Shown one piece after another: positions 38,541-51,653 of a stretch of DNA of 64,000 bases. The notes below the pieces were generated by a model. The model ran no database searches and had not been told where the DNA came from. It saw nothing but the letters and a program-made list of their open reading frames with translations. The translations under genes were made by a program, and so were the position numbers. This DNA is from Ilex aquifolium (taxonomy: Eukaryota > Streptophyta > Magnoliopsida > Aquifoliales > Aquifoliaceae), in contig OX637392.1 of assembly GCA_951799425.1 (NCBI GenBank), positions 56,473,593-56,537,592 on the forward strand. The letters run 5' to 3'. Positions within the stretch are counted from its first letter, which is position 1. Each line of letters starts with the position of its first letter.

Positions 38541-39246
38541 TGGGTGAGACTATCCCACCATTTATACATCCTTTCCCACCCCATTTAATTTTTTAATTTC
38601 AAAACTAAACCCATCACATCTATACCCACGCCGATAATGACTAAGTTCACCTCATTTATACATAAACCATTAATCAAAAATATCCTGTTAATCAAAAACT
38701 CATAATATTCACCTATATACAAGCATAATATTATATATCGAAAATATTCGTAATAAATATCAAAAAAAAACATAAAATATAAGATTAAAAAACTATTATT
38801 CAAAATGCAGATTAAAACCCTAAAATACAATACATGTACATGAATGCAATTGATAATATCTAGTGCAAACTGAACTATATCATCCATATGGTATCTCCTA
38901 TCTAAAATGCAATAGATAATATTCATATACAATTGAAAAATATAATAACTTAAATAAAAATGAAGGGACAAAAATAATGAAGTTAAAAATACGAATGGAC
39001 AACACAAATGTGTGTGTGAGATGGGATAGGAATAGGAAACCTTGGGGCAGGAAGACTAGTTTATGTGTAGAATATATGATGGCTATAGAGATTATGGGGT
39101 GATCTTAGTTATTGATGGGTGGGTATAGACTGGATGGATTTAGACACTAATGGGGTGGGTATACATGGGGTGAACTTAGTAGTTTGAGATTAGAGAGTTA
39201 AATGAGGTGTGCAAGGATATTTAAGGGGTAGGAATAGCTCTACCCA
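38541..39246. mobile_element. TIR element nested in the CACTA element
   Basis: The left end TGGGTGAGACTATCCC and right end (reverse: TGGGTAGAGCTATTCC) match imperfectly over about 45 bp. It is flanked on both sides by ATAATAA-type sequence, so the target duplication is uncertain. The 140-residue minus-strand open frame inside is AT-rich and resembles nothing I know. Mutator-like or hAT-like; no transposase. Confidence 0.65.
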
Positions 39247-39439
39247 ATAATAATAACCAAATCAAATAAAACATTCCACTGAAAACATCACATTGTTATG
39301 GTATTTGGATCATTAGGGAATCAAGATCCATAGGAACTAAATCCTGAAAACAGGTAGCTAATAGCCCCCGCTGTTTGTAACAGGCTAACTTAACCCAGGT
39401 AGAAAAGGCATGCGAAAAGATATAATGTAAGCAACCCAA

Positions 39440-39540
39440 GAGGCACTTTGAGAATGGCGTACCTGCTCATCTTGGTGACAGTTTTGAATTCAAAAATTGC
39501 AGTGTTTTTGAGCACCAAGGTCTCAGTATTGTTCATCTAA
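39440..39540 (-). other. Possible further captured exon, unidentified
   Basis: On the minus strand an AG acceptor-like site precedes ATGAACAATACTGAGACC, and an AG/GTACGC donor-like site follows. The open stretch encodes ETLVLKNTAIFEFKTVTKMS. Composition is less AT-biased than the flanks. I do not recognise the protein; it may be host sequence or chance. Confidence 0.25.
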
Positions 39541-40429
39541 GGGAGCGAATTAAAAGATAAAGAAAAGAAATACAATCAAAATACTATATCTACCATAGCA
39601 TTCAAGTTTACTAACCAAACAATCCAATATATATAGAAAAAAACAAAAAAACAAAAAAAAAAACTTCAGATCGAGGTCTTGTAGAAGATAAGAGTGACGA
39701 AGAATAGATCGAGTTCAAGCTCTCACTCTGGAATTCAAAGATCGCCAATTAAAGCTAGGGTTACTGCTTCTCCACAATGCCGATTCAAGCTACGGTTCTT
39801 GATTCTCCACAATGCCGATTGGGTCGGCGGACCACACAGACCCAATCCCAGGCAAAAAAACAGAGAGAGAGGGAGACGAGGTGGGTGGGGCTGGAGGCTT
39901 CGGCTGCCAAAGAAGAGGTGGCTATATGGCTGTAAGCAATAGGTGGGTGGGGCTCAGAAGAGAGGGAACAAAGAGGGGGGGGGGGAATGAGATAGAAAAA
40001 CAGAGAGAGAGGGAGACGGTGAGTGAGAAAGAGAGTGTTGGAAAGGGGAATGTGAAGAAGAAGGGGCTGCTAGGGCCAAATGGACGTATATAAATACTCA
40101 AAACGACGTCGTTTTGAGTATAAATGAATTTTCTTTCGCCCAAAAACGATGTCGTTTCACTTTTAAAAAATATATTTTGCATCGTTTTATGAAAACGTCG
40201 CAATTAATATTTTAATTCTAATTTAAAATTACAAAAAACTGAATTCTGCTACGAATATAAAACGTCGCTAAATAATAATTTTATTCAGCTCCCGCCATCT
40301 TTCGGGCCAAAAATAAATTGGGAGGGAATCACCTTTCGCGACGTTTTCCAAAAACGTCGCAAATGAAATTGCCAAAAAATGAAATTTGCGACAAAATTCA
40401 AAAAACGTCGCAGATAGTAAACATTTAAC

Positions 40430-43400
40430 TTATACACTTTCAATTTCATTCAATTAACACTCAATTCATCAAATTAACATTCAGATTTAACCAATTGACA
40501 TTCAATTTCATCAAATTAACATGTAATTTATCAAATCAACACCAAATTAACATGTAATTTCATTCAATTAAAATTTAATTTATCAAATTAAAACAAAATT
40601 AACATTCAATTAATCGAATTAACACTAAATTAACATTCAGATTCAACTAGTTAACATTAAACTAATCAAATAAACTTTCAATTTCATTCAATTAACACTC
40701 AATTCATCAAATTAACATTCAAATTATCAAATTAACATGTAATTTATCAAATCAACACCAAATTAACATGTAATTTCATTCAATTAAAATTTAATTTATC
40801 AAATTAAAACCAAATTAATATTCAATTAATCAAATTAACACTCAATTTCTTCTAATTAACATTCATTTTTTTCTAATAAGCATTTAATTCACTAAATTAA
40901 CATTCAAATTCAACTAGTTAACATTAAATTAATCAAATAACCTTTCAATTTTCATTCAATTAACACTCAATTCATCAAATTAACATTCAGATTTAACCAA
41001 TTGGCATTCAATTTCATCAAATTAACATGTAATTTATCAAATCAACACCAAATTAAAACAAAATTAACATTCAGTTTCAAAAATTAACACTAAATTAACA
41101 TTCAGATTCAACTAGTTAACATTAAACTAATCAAATAAACTTTCAATTTCATTCAATTAACATTCAATTCATCAAATTAACATTCAAATTATAAAATTAA
41201 TATTCAGATTTAACAAATTAACATTCAAATTCAACTAGTAAACATTAAATTAATCAAATAACCTTTCAATTTTCATTCAATTAACACTCAATTCATCAAA
41301 TTAACATTCAGATTTAACCAATTGGCATTCAATTTCATCAAATTAACATGTAATTTATCAAATCAACACCAAATTAACATGTAATTTCATTCAATTAAAA
41401 TTTAATTTATCAAATTAAAACAAAATTAACATTCAATTAATCGAATTAACACTAAATTAACATTCAGATTCAACTAGTTAACATTAAACTAATCAAATAA
41501 ACTTTCAATTTCATTCAATTAACACTCAATTCATCAAATTAACATTCAAATTATCAAATTAACATTCAGATTTAAAAAATTGACATTCAATTTCATCAAA
41601 TTAACATGTAATTTATCAAATCAACATCAAATTAACATGTAATTTCATTCAATTAAAATTAAATTTATCAAATTAAAACCAAATTAATATTCAATTAATC
41701 AAATTAACACTCAATTTCTTCTAATTAACATTCAATTTTTTCTAATAAGCATTTAATTCACTAAATTAACATTCAAATTCAACTAGTTAACATTAAATTA
41801 ATCAAATAACCTTTCAATTTTCATTCAATTAACACCCAATTCATCAAATTAACATTCAGATTTAACCAATTGGCATTCAATTTCATCAAATTAACATGTA
41901 ACTTATCAAATCAACACCAAATTAACATGTAACTTCATTCAATTAAAATTTAATTTATCAAATTAAAACAAAATTAACATTCAATTTCAAAAATTAACAC
42001 TACATTAACATTCAGATTCAACTAATTAACATTAAACTAGTCAAATAAACTTTCAATTTCATTCAATTAACACTCAATTCATCAAATTAACGTTCAAATT
42101 ATAAAATTAACATTCAGATTTAACAAATTAACATTCAAATTCAACTAGTAAACATTAAATTAATCAAATAACCTTTCAATTTTCATTCAATTAACACTCA
42201 ATTCATCAAATTAACATTCAGATTTAATCAATTGGCATTCAATTTCATCAAATTAACATGTAATTTATCAAATCAACACCAAATTAACATGTAACTTCAT
42301 TCAATTAAAATTTAATTTATCAAACTAAAACAAAATTAACATTCAATTAATCGAATTAACACTAAATTAACATTCAGATTAAACTAGTTAACATTAAACT
42401 AATCAAATAAACTTTCAATTTCATTCAATTAACACTCAATTCATCAAATTAACATTCAAATTATCAAATTAACATTCAGATTTAACAAATTGACATTCAA
42501 TTTCATCAAATTAACATGTAATTTATCAAATCAACACCAAATTAACATGTAATTTCATTCAATTAAAATTTAATTTATCAAATTAAAACCAAATTAATAT
42601 TCAATTAATCAAATTAACACTCAATTTCTTCTAATTAACATTCAATTTTTTCTAATAAGCATTTAATTCACTAAATTAACATTTAAATTCAACTAGTTAA
42701 CATTAAATTAATCAAATAACCTTTCAATTTTCATTCAATTAACACTCAATTCATCAAATTAACATTCAGATTTAACCAATTGACATTCAATTTCATCAAA
42801 TTAACATGTAATTTATCAAATCAACACTAAATTAACATGTAACTTCATTCAATTAAAATTTAATTTATCAAATTAAAACAAAATAAACATTCAATTTCAA
42901 AAATTAACACTAAATTAACATTCAGATTCAACTAGTTAACATTAAACTAATCAAATAAACTTTCAATTTCATTCAATTAACACTCAATTCATCAAATTAA
43001 CGTTCAAATTGTAAAATTAACATTCATATTAAACTAGTTAATATTAAATTAATCAAATAAAACTTTCAATTTCTTTCAATTTACACTCAATTCATCAAAT
43101 TAACATTCAAATTATCAAATTAACATTCAGATTTAACAAATTGACATTCAATTTCATCAAATTAACATGTAATTTATCAAATCAATACCAAATTAACATG
43201 TAATTTCATTCAATTAAAATTTAATTTATAAAATTAAAACCAAATTAACATTCAATTAATCGAATTAATACCAAATTAACACTCAATTTCAAAAAACGTT
43301 GCAAATGAAATTGCCAAAAAAGGAAATTTGCGACAAAATTCAAAAAATGTCGCAGATAATAAACATTTAAATTATAAATTTTCAATTTCATTCAATTAAC

Positions 43401-43530
43401 ACTCAATTCATCAAATTAACATTCAATTAATCAAATTAACATTCAGATTTAACCAATTGACATTCAATTTCATTAAATTAACATGTAATTTATCAAATCA
43501 GCACCAAATTAACATGTAATTGTTTATCAA
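40430..43530. repeat. AT-rich higher-order tandem repeat inside the CACTA element
   Basis: Short words such as AATTAACATTCA, ATCAAATTAACA and TTCATTCAATTAACACTC recur throughout. Longer blocks recur at about 0.87-0.91 kb: the CCTTTCAATTTTCATTC word is at 40941, 41272, 41810, 42172 and 42720. The array has almost no G on the plus strand. Its left and right borders carry near-copies of the same 80-bp GCGAC-containing sequence (about 40355-40435 and 43290-43370). Confidence 0.88.
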
Positions 43531-45002
43531 AGTTAATATTTTTGTTAATTTTTTATTTTATGTAAAAAGTTATTGGCGACGTTTTTTAACAACGTCGCGA
43601 AAAATTACCAAAGTTAATAATTTTTTAATTTATCTAAAAAGTTATTGGCAACGTTTTTATAAAATTATTTAAGTTAATATTTTTTTGGTAATTTTTGTTT
43701 TATGTAAAAAGTTATTCGCGACGATTTTTAGAAACGTAGCGAAAAATTACCAAAGTTAATATTTTTTGGTAATTTTTTAATTTATGGAAAAATTTATTCG
43801 CGACGATGTTTAGAAACGTCGCAAAAAATTTCCTAAGCTAATATTTTTGGTAATTTTTTATTTTATGTAAAAAGTTATTGGCGACGATTTTTAGAAACGT
43901 CGCTAAAAATTACCAAAGTTATTATTTTTGTTAATTTTTTATTTTATGTAAAAAGTTATTTGCGACCTTTTTTGAAAACGTCGCAAAAAACTACCTAAGT
44001 TAATATTTTTGATAATTTTTTATTTTATGTAAGGAGTTATTGTCGACGTTTTTTAAAAACGTCGCAAAAATTAATAAAGTTAATATTTTGTTAATTTTTT
44101 ATTTTATGTAAAATAATAAAAAAATAATTTATTTCATTTTTTCGCGACTTTTTTAGAACACGTCACAAATAAATTTTTTCCATAAATAAAAAATAAAAAA
44201 ATAATAATTTAATTCATTTTTCCGCGACGTTTTCCAAAAACGTCGCAAATAATTTTTTTCGTAAATAGAAAATTAAATAAATATTAATTTAAATCATTTT
44301 TTGCGACGTTTTTAGAAAACGTCGCAAATAAATTTTCTCGCCATTTCTCCCGCTAAAGACAAATAGGAGGGAAAAGCCTTTTCGCGACGTTTTTAAGAAA
44401 ACGTCGCAAAAAAATTGCCAAAATAGAATTTTGCAACAAAATTATAAAATCGTCGCCAATAGCAAACTTTTTTCGACAAATTGAAAATCGTCGCAAAAAA
44501 AAACGTCGCAAAAAATATTTTTTGTTGTAGTGCCGTTGAAGAAATAATTAAATACTTGAAATTAAAGAATGGTTTATTGACTCTAACCCTAAAAACCATG
44601 GGATATGGGTTGGTTGTTATATTGTACTGTTTTATACATGTACAACCCCAATTTTGATATCGCCTAGTTGGCGCAAACAAAGCCGTCTGGCCCTACCGGA
44701 TTAGAATTGCGAAGGCCTTTCAAATAGTATCTATTCAAAGATTTTTATAAGGATAATGAAGCAAGGTGAGTATGTTTGAGAGATTAATAAATTGTCCATT
44801 TTCCGATATGATCTTGGATGGAGTAACATTTTATAATTTAATGACTAGAGGAGTTTGAGTTGGTGTATTCTAATCAAGGCCAACTGCCCAAACTGGCATA
44901 TAAAAGAGCATCATGCATGGAAACTACAAAGAAAAAATATCATGGGGGTCCATTCATCATTTCTATTCAAACAAAAATGTACAACTCAACTCTTAATTAA
45001 AA

Positions 45003-46210
45003 GGGTTTTTTAGGTGTGGGTACAATTTTTTAGACTTATTTAGGCAAAAGTGTATGGATAAGTTGTTTATTCCATTAAGTACAATTTTTATAAAACTTTT
45101 TGTGTTTAGGTACAAAATTCAAATGAATTAAAATCTTTTTTACCTAAACACCCTTCCTTAATTTATGCATTCTTAATTGGCAGTTATATATCTAATCAAA
45201 TATGTAAAGATTTCATTAGATTCTTTCACTATCTCTCCCATATTTTCTCTCCATCTCTCTCTCTTTCCCCTTTACTTTACTTATCTCTCCCATATTTTCT
45301 CTCTATATCTATCATTGATAATTTATTTTTTTTTCAAATATGTAAATATTTGATTTATTTTTTCATCTCTCCCCTTATTTTCTGTAATCATTTCACTCTC
45401 TCCATATTTTCTCTCTTTATTTATATCAACATTACAACAACATAATTACACTAATCAGTTACACCAATCAGTTACAATTGTCTTATAATATATCAAACAG
45501 TTATTCATGCATTCTAATAAACCAAACAGTTACACCAAACAATTACACAAATTTATAATATCAACCCAATTTGTCATTCAGTTGTTTACATAAACTTAAT
45601 AGTTGCACTATTTAGTATCGCGACATCGTTACACCAATCATATATATCAAATTTAGTATAATGATAAAGTCTTTTGTGTAATGATAAACCCAATTTGGTG
45701 TATATAATTGATGTAACCATGTCGTGATACTAAATGATGTAATTATTTGATTTATGTAAATAACAAAATGACAAATTGAGTTAGTGTTGTAATTTCGTAT
45801 AACTGTTTAGTATAACTGTTTAGTTTATTAGAACACATGAGTAACTGTTTAGTGTATTATAAGGTAATTGTAACTAATTTGTGTAACTGATTAGTATAAT
45901 TGTGTTGTGTAACATTGATATAAGGAGAGAGAAAAATGGAGAGAATAAAGAAATAAGGGGAGAAGGAGTGAGAGAGAGATGAAAAAATTAAATCAAATAT
46001 TTACATATTTAATTTTTTTTATCAATATGAGAGAGAAAGAGAGAGATAAATAGATAGAGAGAAAATAGGAAAGAGAGAGTGAGAGAGTAATGGAGTAATA
46101 AATACCCTTTTAGTCTTTTTTCAAAAAAATGCACTTAGGGCAAAATAAGTTTTTTTAATGTAGTTTAGATCAAATAAGTCTAAATTTTTGTACCGACTTC
46201 TAAATTACCC
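45003..46210. mobile_element. Foldback (long inverted repeat) element, Mutator-like, 9-bp target duplication
   Basis: TAATTAAAA flanks the element at 44994-45002 and 46211-46219; unit 2 has the site once, at about 16323-16331. The termini (GGGTTTTTTAGG and its imperfect inverse) continue into inverted arms that run to a centre near 45660. The arms include TTACACTAATCAGTTAC against GTAACTGATTAGTATAA, and mirrored CTCTC/GAGAG tracts. A 9-bp target duplication fits Mutator-like elements. No transposase. Confidence 0.88.
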
Positions 46211-46940
46211 TAATTAAAAACCCTAAGCCCATATCAACAACTTAAAATCTTCGATTATCAACAATACATACACACGTGAATTGTATGGTGAATAAGAGAT
46301 ACAAAGATAATTCATTACATAAAAGATTACATCGTTATGAGATTTAAAAAAAAAAAAAAATCAAATGTAAGTAATTTTACGAGAAAAACAAAGAGGCCAT
46401 TTTCCTAAAAAAAACAACTTTATATTAGTTTGAAATCGGCCATAGTTTCAGCTAAAAGATTGGATGGTCAATGCTAGCTAGCATGATGAACACTCTTTGA
46501 TTTCAATGCAATAATGGGTAGGGGTTGACTTCTCCATGTTACAATTAAATCTTCACCCTTATCTTGTTATCTCTAAACGCGCCCAGCAAGATTGCAGGAT
46601 CTTTGAAATTTAATTATGTAGATTTGTTTGATTAAGAAGAAAATAATGATAGAAAATAAAATTGATAAAAAGTAAAGTAAAAGAAAAGAAAATATATTTT
46701 CTTTCATATAATTTGAAAAGTAGGAAAGTTACAAGAAATTTTGTTTAAATATTAATATTACCCTTATTTATATTAGAGAGATTTATATCCAATAGATAAT
46801 GATCAACATAGAAGGAAACATGGGTAAAGTGGAAATCAGATATGCCTATTCAACTTTCACGGGAAAAAAATTATTTTCTTGGATAATTTGCAAGAAACAA
46901 GAACTGTTGTAATAACCCATACAAATATATAAATATATAA

Positions 46941-46982
<42 letters not shown>

Positions 46983-47080
46983 ATTTTAGTGCATTGGCTA
47001 CCTAGGAGTAATTATATATATATAAGGAGAAAAATAATTTAAAAAAACTAATGTATCTCTAATAAAAGTCTTGCTTCTAA

Positions 47081-48049
47081 GAGCACCTCCAACAATGCTC
47101 ACCAAAATAACTACTCAAAATATATTTAAATATTGTATTATCTACTTTAGCTAACCACTTTTTGAAATTCACTCTAAGCACGCTATCTATTTTAGTTAAC
47201 TACTTCAACTAACTTTAACTAACTTTCAATAATAGAATCCAAAAAATAGCAATTCAACCATACATTGTATAAATTTAATTTTTTTCTTTTGATTTTATAT
47301 TGTTGGTGGTATTCAATAGAATCCTCCGAAAGGTTGAATTCAAGGGACGAAAGATATATGAATGATAAATATGACAACTAATATTTAAAGTTTGACAACA
47401 GAAGCTAAATCCAAAGAATTATGCCAAAGAAACCAATTATGGACTACAAGAGGAAATATAATAAAAGAAGAGCTCATCACATGTACTTAACAAAACAATG
47501 ATATACCCCTTTTTTTGGAAATCAAAATCACCTGCCACCACCTCTTCCAACACCACTTGCCACCGCATCTTGCTCACCACCACCGCCGACCCCCTTTTTT
47601 GAAAATCAAAATCGAACCCAAACATCACAGTGGGGTTTTGGGTCTAATTTTTGGTGTAGTTGTAGTGGGGTTTTCAGAGGGGTTTCAATGGGGTTTTCGG
47701 TCTAGTTTTAGGGGGGTTTTGGTGAAGTTTCAGTGGGAGCACAGAGAAAGAGCGAGAGAGAGAAAGAGAGATGGGAGCAAATTAGAGAAAGTCCCGGAGG
47801 CTTGGAAGTAGACGCCATAGCCAGCCTCCCTCTATGATTGTGGATGAAGACGATGAGAGGGCTGTGGAATGAGAAAAATGGCGCAAAAAAAAAAATACCT
47901 AGCTGTTGTTGCCTCGTTAGAAATAGCCAGTGGAATGGGAGTTATGGAAAATAACTAGTGGGATACCTAGTTTGTTGGAGACAAATTTTAGGGAGGGGCT
48001 AGCTAAAATAGTTAAGAATGAGCTCTTAAAGAGCTCCTTGGAGTTGCTC
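47081..48049. mobile_element. PIF/Harbinger-like non-autonomous element nested in the LTR
   Basis: The left end GAGCACCTCCAA and right end TTGGAGTTGCTC are imperfect inverses. TAA borders both sides (47078-47080 and 48050-48052), the usual 3-bp target of this superfamily. The inside has a CCACC-rich and a GGGGTTTT-rich stretch and no transposase. Confidence 0.75.
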
Positions 48050-49547
48050 TAAAGAGACTTATTAGGACTATTCTACATATGCTTTAAATAAGATAGTATT
48101 GTTGGATAAGGAAAACCTACAAGACCAAAGCAAGTGGCAGCAAACAAAGAAATATATATATATACACACACACACACTTGAGACAGAGAGAGAGAGAGAA
48201 AAAGAAAGAGAGAAGGAACGCAGAAAAGAAGAACGAAAAAGAAAAAAAAAAGGATTTGACCCATTGAATGTATGAATTTATTAATTATTTGATAAGTTTT
48301 GTATTCTATTCAATTACATGGTATTAGGTTTATTATAAATAGTGATAATGAATATATATATTGATGAAGAATATTGATGAATATGTAAATGAGTTTTATT
48401 GAAAGTTGTTAATTTAGGTGTTTTAGACTTAATTTAGATTGGTTGTTCTTGAAGCTTTTAAAGAATGTATTTAATGTGTTAAAAAAAAAAGCAAAAGGGG
48501 TAGAAGGAAGAAAGTCACAGGTTCTGTAACTTTCGGTAGTTGGAGAAGATGTGTTTATTAAAATTATAGAAATAACCTCTTTAATTTCAAATAACTTTAT
48601 TTTGATCCCTATATTTTTATAAACTCAATCTTGACCACCACAAAGCTTGGTAATTTACAGAACTGACCCAATATATTTAAAACAAATATTTTCATTTCAA
48701 AACAGCCCCCGAATCTTGAAAAATTTCTGAAATTTTGAAACGACCCCTAAAAGTTTCGATTAAGTGTTTAAAAATCAAGGTTACTCTAATAAATCAAATC
48801 GAGGTTGTATTCACAAAAAATGGATCTCTAGAATCTTATATACTGTTCTGGAAATTTATGGCAGTCCCGAAAGTAGAAAAAATCATTTTAAGGAAATTAC
48901 ACTTTAACCCCAAAAGTTTCAAAAAATTATGATTTGACCCCAAAACTTTATGAATTTTTTATAAACTGCCCAGATTACTTCCATACCCTATTAGCTCACA
49001 TTTAAAATATTATTTATATGTAAAGGATATATAAAGTATATATATCAATGGGTAGAAAACATAAAAATTAAATATAAATTGCGAAATGACGAAATTAAGA
49101 ATAGGGATTGATCGGTATATGTTATTTTGGATTAGGTAGTGATTGCATTGATGTTGAGCAAGAGGGCTTTGAATTAGATTTTGAGAATCAAGGTGAGTAA
49201 TTTATTATTTTTTTTGGGAGAATTTTCTATATTAAACGTGTGGGTGCGTGTATATGTATATTTCATATATATATATATATATGATATATGTGTTGATATT
49301 TGAGGTTACAATTAAATGTTTTGCAATTATGAATTGTGGTACATGTGAATTTTGGATGATATAAAATAATTACTTAAATGTGCTTTAGTGATGAAAGAGA
49401 AATTTTTTGTACGTTGGGACTAAAATGACAGTTTTGGTGTGTGTTAAAAATCATGTTTTATGAGAAGGGGATTGGGTTACCAGACCTAAATGGTAACGAG
49501 ATTGAATGTATACCGGTATGATCGGTATATGAATGTGCACATATGGG

Positions 49548-49650
49548 TCAGTTATCAGACTAGTAATGACAAGAAACGGGGCCAGTTATTAGACTAGTGG
49601 TAACAAGAGACAGGATCAGTTACCAGACTAGTGATAACAAAAATGATTTG
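49548..49650. repeat. About 35-bp tandem repeat, three units
   Basis: Units contain TCAGTTATCAGACTAGT and GTAACAAGAGAC or variants. The duplicated copy at 53803-53935 has four units, so the array changed after duplication. Confidence 0.8.
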
Positions 49651-51005
49651 ACAAATATATTTGGGACTGAATGTGTGTGTGAGTGTTTTGAGTTATAAAT
49701 GTTTTTTCATTTATAAAGTTATTTATGAAAATGAGTGGGTGTTTTGGGTTATAAATGTCATTTCATTTATAAAGTTATTTGTGATCATTAGATGATTTTG
49801 TTTAAATAATTATGTGAAAGAGATTGTGGTACAATTTGTTGTAAAATTGTACAATTTGTGGCACAATTTTTGTATGTAAACTGTGAGATTTATTTTCATA
49901 CCTCATTAGAGGTGATTGCTATTCACGGGTCATTGTGCTCATACAAACATTTAACATTTTTCAGGTGAGAATCAGGGTGAGAAGTAAACCTGCAGAAAGA
50001 CAAGAGAGTAGAGGACTTGAAGATTTATTTTACTGTAGGTCTCCAGGAATAAATGTCTTTTGTAATTTTAAGACAAGTATTTAATTATTTTGGGAATAAT
50101 GTTGCTTATGTATAGAGTAGTGAACCTTATGGTTTAATTATTATTTACATGAGTTTAGTAATGATGTTAGTGATGTTTAGTTTATTCCTCTGATATTCAT
50201 TAGGTCAGTGAAATGAATCACTTTATTATTTGTCTTATGCTGTATTTTGCATTTATTATGCACAAGTTTGGTTGGTTAAGGCCTTGATGGCCCGTCCGCC
50301 GCCCACCATATGTGATCCGGGGTGGGGGTGTGACAACTGCAGCTTACTAGAAAATTTTGTAAGCCCAAGAATTTAGTTTCTAGCATTATTATTTTAAACA
50401 AACATTAAAAAATCAGGAATTTTTTTTTGTTTCTCATATTTTCTGTCAATCTCTCGCTAATCAAATGAAGCCTGAAAAATTAGCAACAAAAGACAAGAGT
50501 TGCACTCTTTTGGAACTAGATTAAATTGCCCAGCCTATCGGGTTACAATCACGGTGTTAGGATAATCTAGGTGTGATTAATAGTGTTTAATATGATGCAT
50601 TAATTCAATACGAAATTGGTACCGAATCATTGTATATAAGCTCAACTTTAATGAATTGATTTTCGAAATGACACATGAGTTAGACATAATATGAATCCAT
50701 CGTGACACGATGGTTTTTACCTCTACTTTGGGTTTGATTATGGAACTTGATATTGATATTTATAGAACATGCTAGCTGCCTAGCAAAATGCCACAGATCA
50801 AATGGTTGTCTGGTGGCCTAGCTTAGCCTTTGGTCCCCCCTGTGGCTTGTTTCAACACTTCTTTCATTGCACCAACTCAACTCAAAAGTCAATGTGTATT
50901 GGTCATAGTCTTATGCATTATGGGCATTCCTCATCATGACATCTCTTTATCCAACGGTTACCATCACAGCATCAGAACAACCATAATAGAAAGGCATATT
51001 GAGTT

Positions 51006-51653
51006 GGTCATGAAATTGACTCATGAACTAGTTGTTAAACATCTTAATGTGTGACGTCTGCCTGAATTGTCTTGTTTGATGAGTAGTCAAGTTTCTTGAT
51101 GCCAAGTTGTGAGAAATACATCCAATTTTGAATTTTTTTTTTTAAATTTCACTATCAATTTCGAAATGGTCATGAAATTGACTCATGAACTAGTTGTTAA
51201 ACATCTTAATGTGTGACGTCTGCCTGAATTGTCTTGTTTGATGAGTAGTCAAGTTTCTTGATGCCAAGTTGTGAGAAATACATCCAATTTTGAATTTTTT
51301 TTTTTAAATTTCACTATCAATTTCGAAATGGTCATGAAATTGACTCATGAACTAGTTGTTAAACATCTTAATGTGTGACGTCTGCCTGAATTGTCTTGTT
51401 TGATGAGTAGTCAAGTTTCTTGATGCCAAGTTGTGAGAAATACATCCAATTTTGAATTTTTTTTAAAAAATTTCCCTATCAATTTCGAAATGGTCATGAA
51501 ATTGACTCATGAACTAGTTGTTAAACATCTTAATGTGTGACGTCTGCTTGAATTGTCTTGTTTGATGAGTAGTCAAGTTTCTTGATGCCAAGTTGTGAGA
51601 AATACATCCAATTTTGAATTTTTTTTTTTAAATTTCACTATCAATTTCGAAAT
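51006..51653. repeat. 162-bp tandem repeat, four units
   Basis: Units start at 51006, 51168, 51330 and 51492 with GGTCATGAAATTGACTCATG and are nearly identical; a partial fifth follows. The right copy of the local duplication has a single unit (about 55050-55211). Confidence 0.95.

Larger units (their letters stand above)
35429..44532. mobile_element. Non-autonomous CACTA (CMC/EnSpm) transposon, 9.1 kb, carrying host gene fragments
   Basis: The ends are CACTACAACAAAAA and its exact inverse. It is flanked by a 3-bp target duplication, CCG, at 35426-35428 and 44533-44535. The paralogous unoccupied site is in unit 2 at 15361-15380 (GTTACCG followed by TTCAAGAAATAATT). Both subterminal parts are dense in GCGACG/CGTCGC words (35440-36015 and 43575-44520, with more at 40100-40410), as expected for transposase-binding repeats of this superfamily. 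No transposase frame is visible. Inside are minus-strand fragments of serine hydroxymethyltransferase and ribosomal protein eS26, a nested TIR element and a long AT-rich repeat array. Confidence 0.93.
46908..50335. mobile_element. Solo-LTR-like fossil (probably Ty3/gypsy type)
   Basis: It starts TGTAATAACCC and ends GGGGTGTGACA, typical plant LTR termini. AACTG is found at both borders (46902-46906 and 50335-50339) and fits a 5-bp target duplication, give or take one base. There are no retroelement protein frames. A 969-bp DNA element is nested at 47081-48049. A partial second copy of its right part is at 53326-54592 through a local duplication. It is broken and non-coding, and its age is unknown. 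Confidence 0.6.

Noticed and set aside
38585-39007. Minus-strand 140-residue open frame, hydrophobic
   Set aside because: It lies inside an AT-rich nested TIR element, has AT-driven residue use (Ile, Tyr, Leu, Phe) and resembles no known family.
40430-43530. Regular short repeats that might suggest a CRISPR array
   Set aside because: The repeats are contiguous and degenerate, with no unique spacers, inside a plant transposon.
50830-51054. 74-residue frame, with a similar one at 54887-55099
   Set aside because: It runs into the 162-bp tandem repeat, and no family is recognised. Similarity between copies comes from the local duplication.
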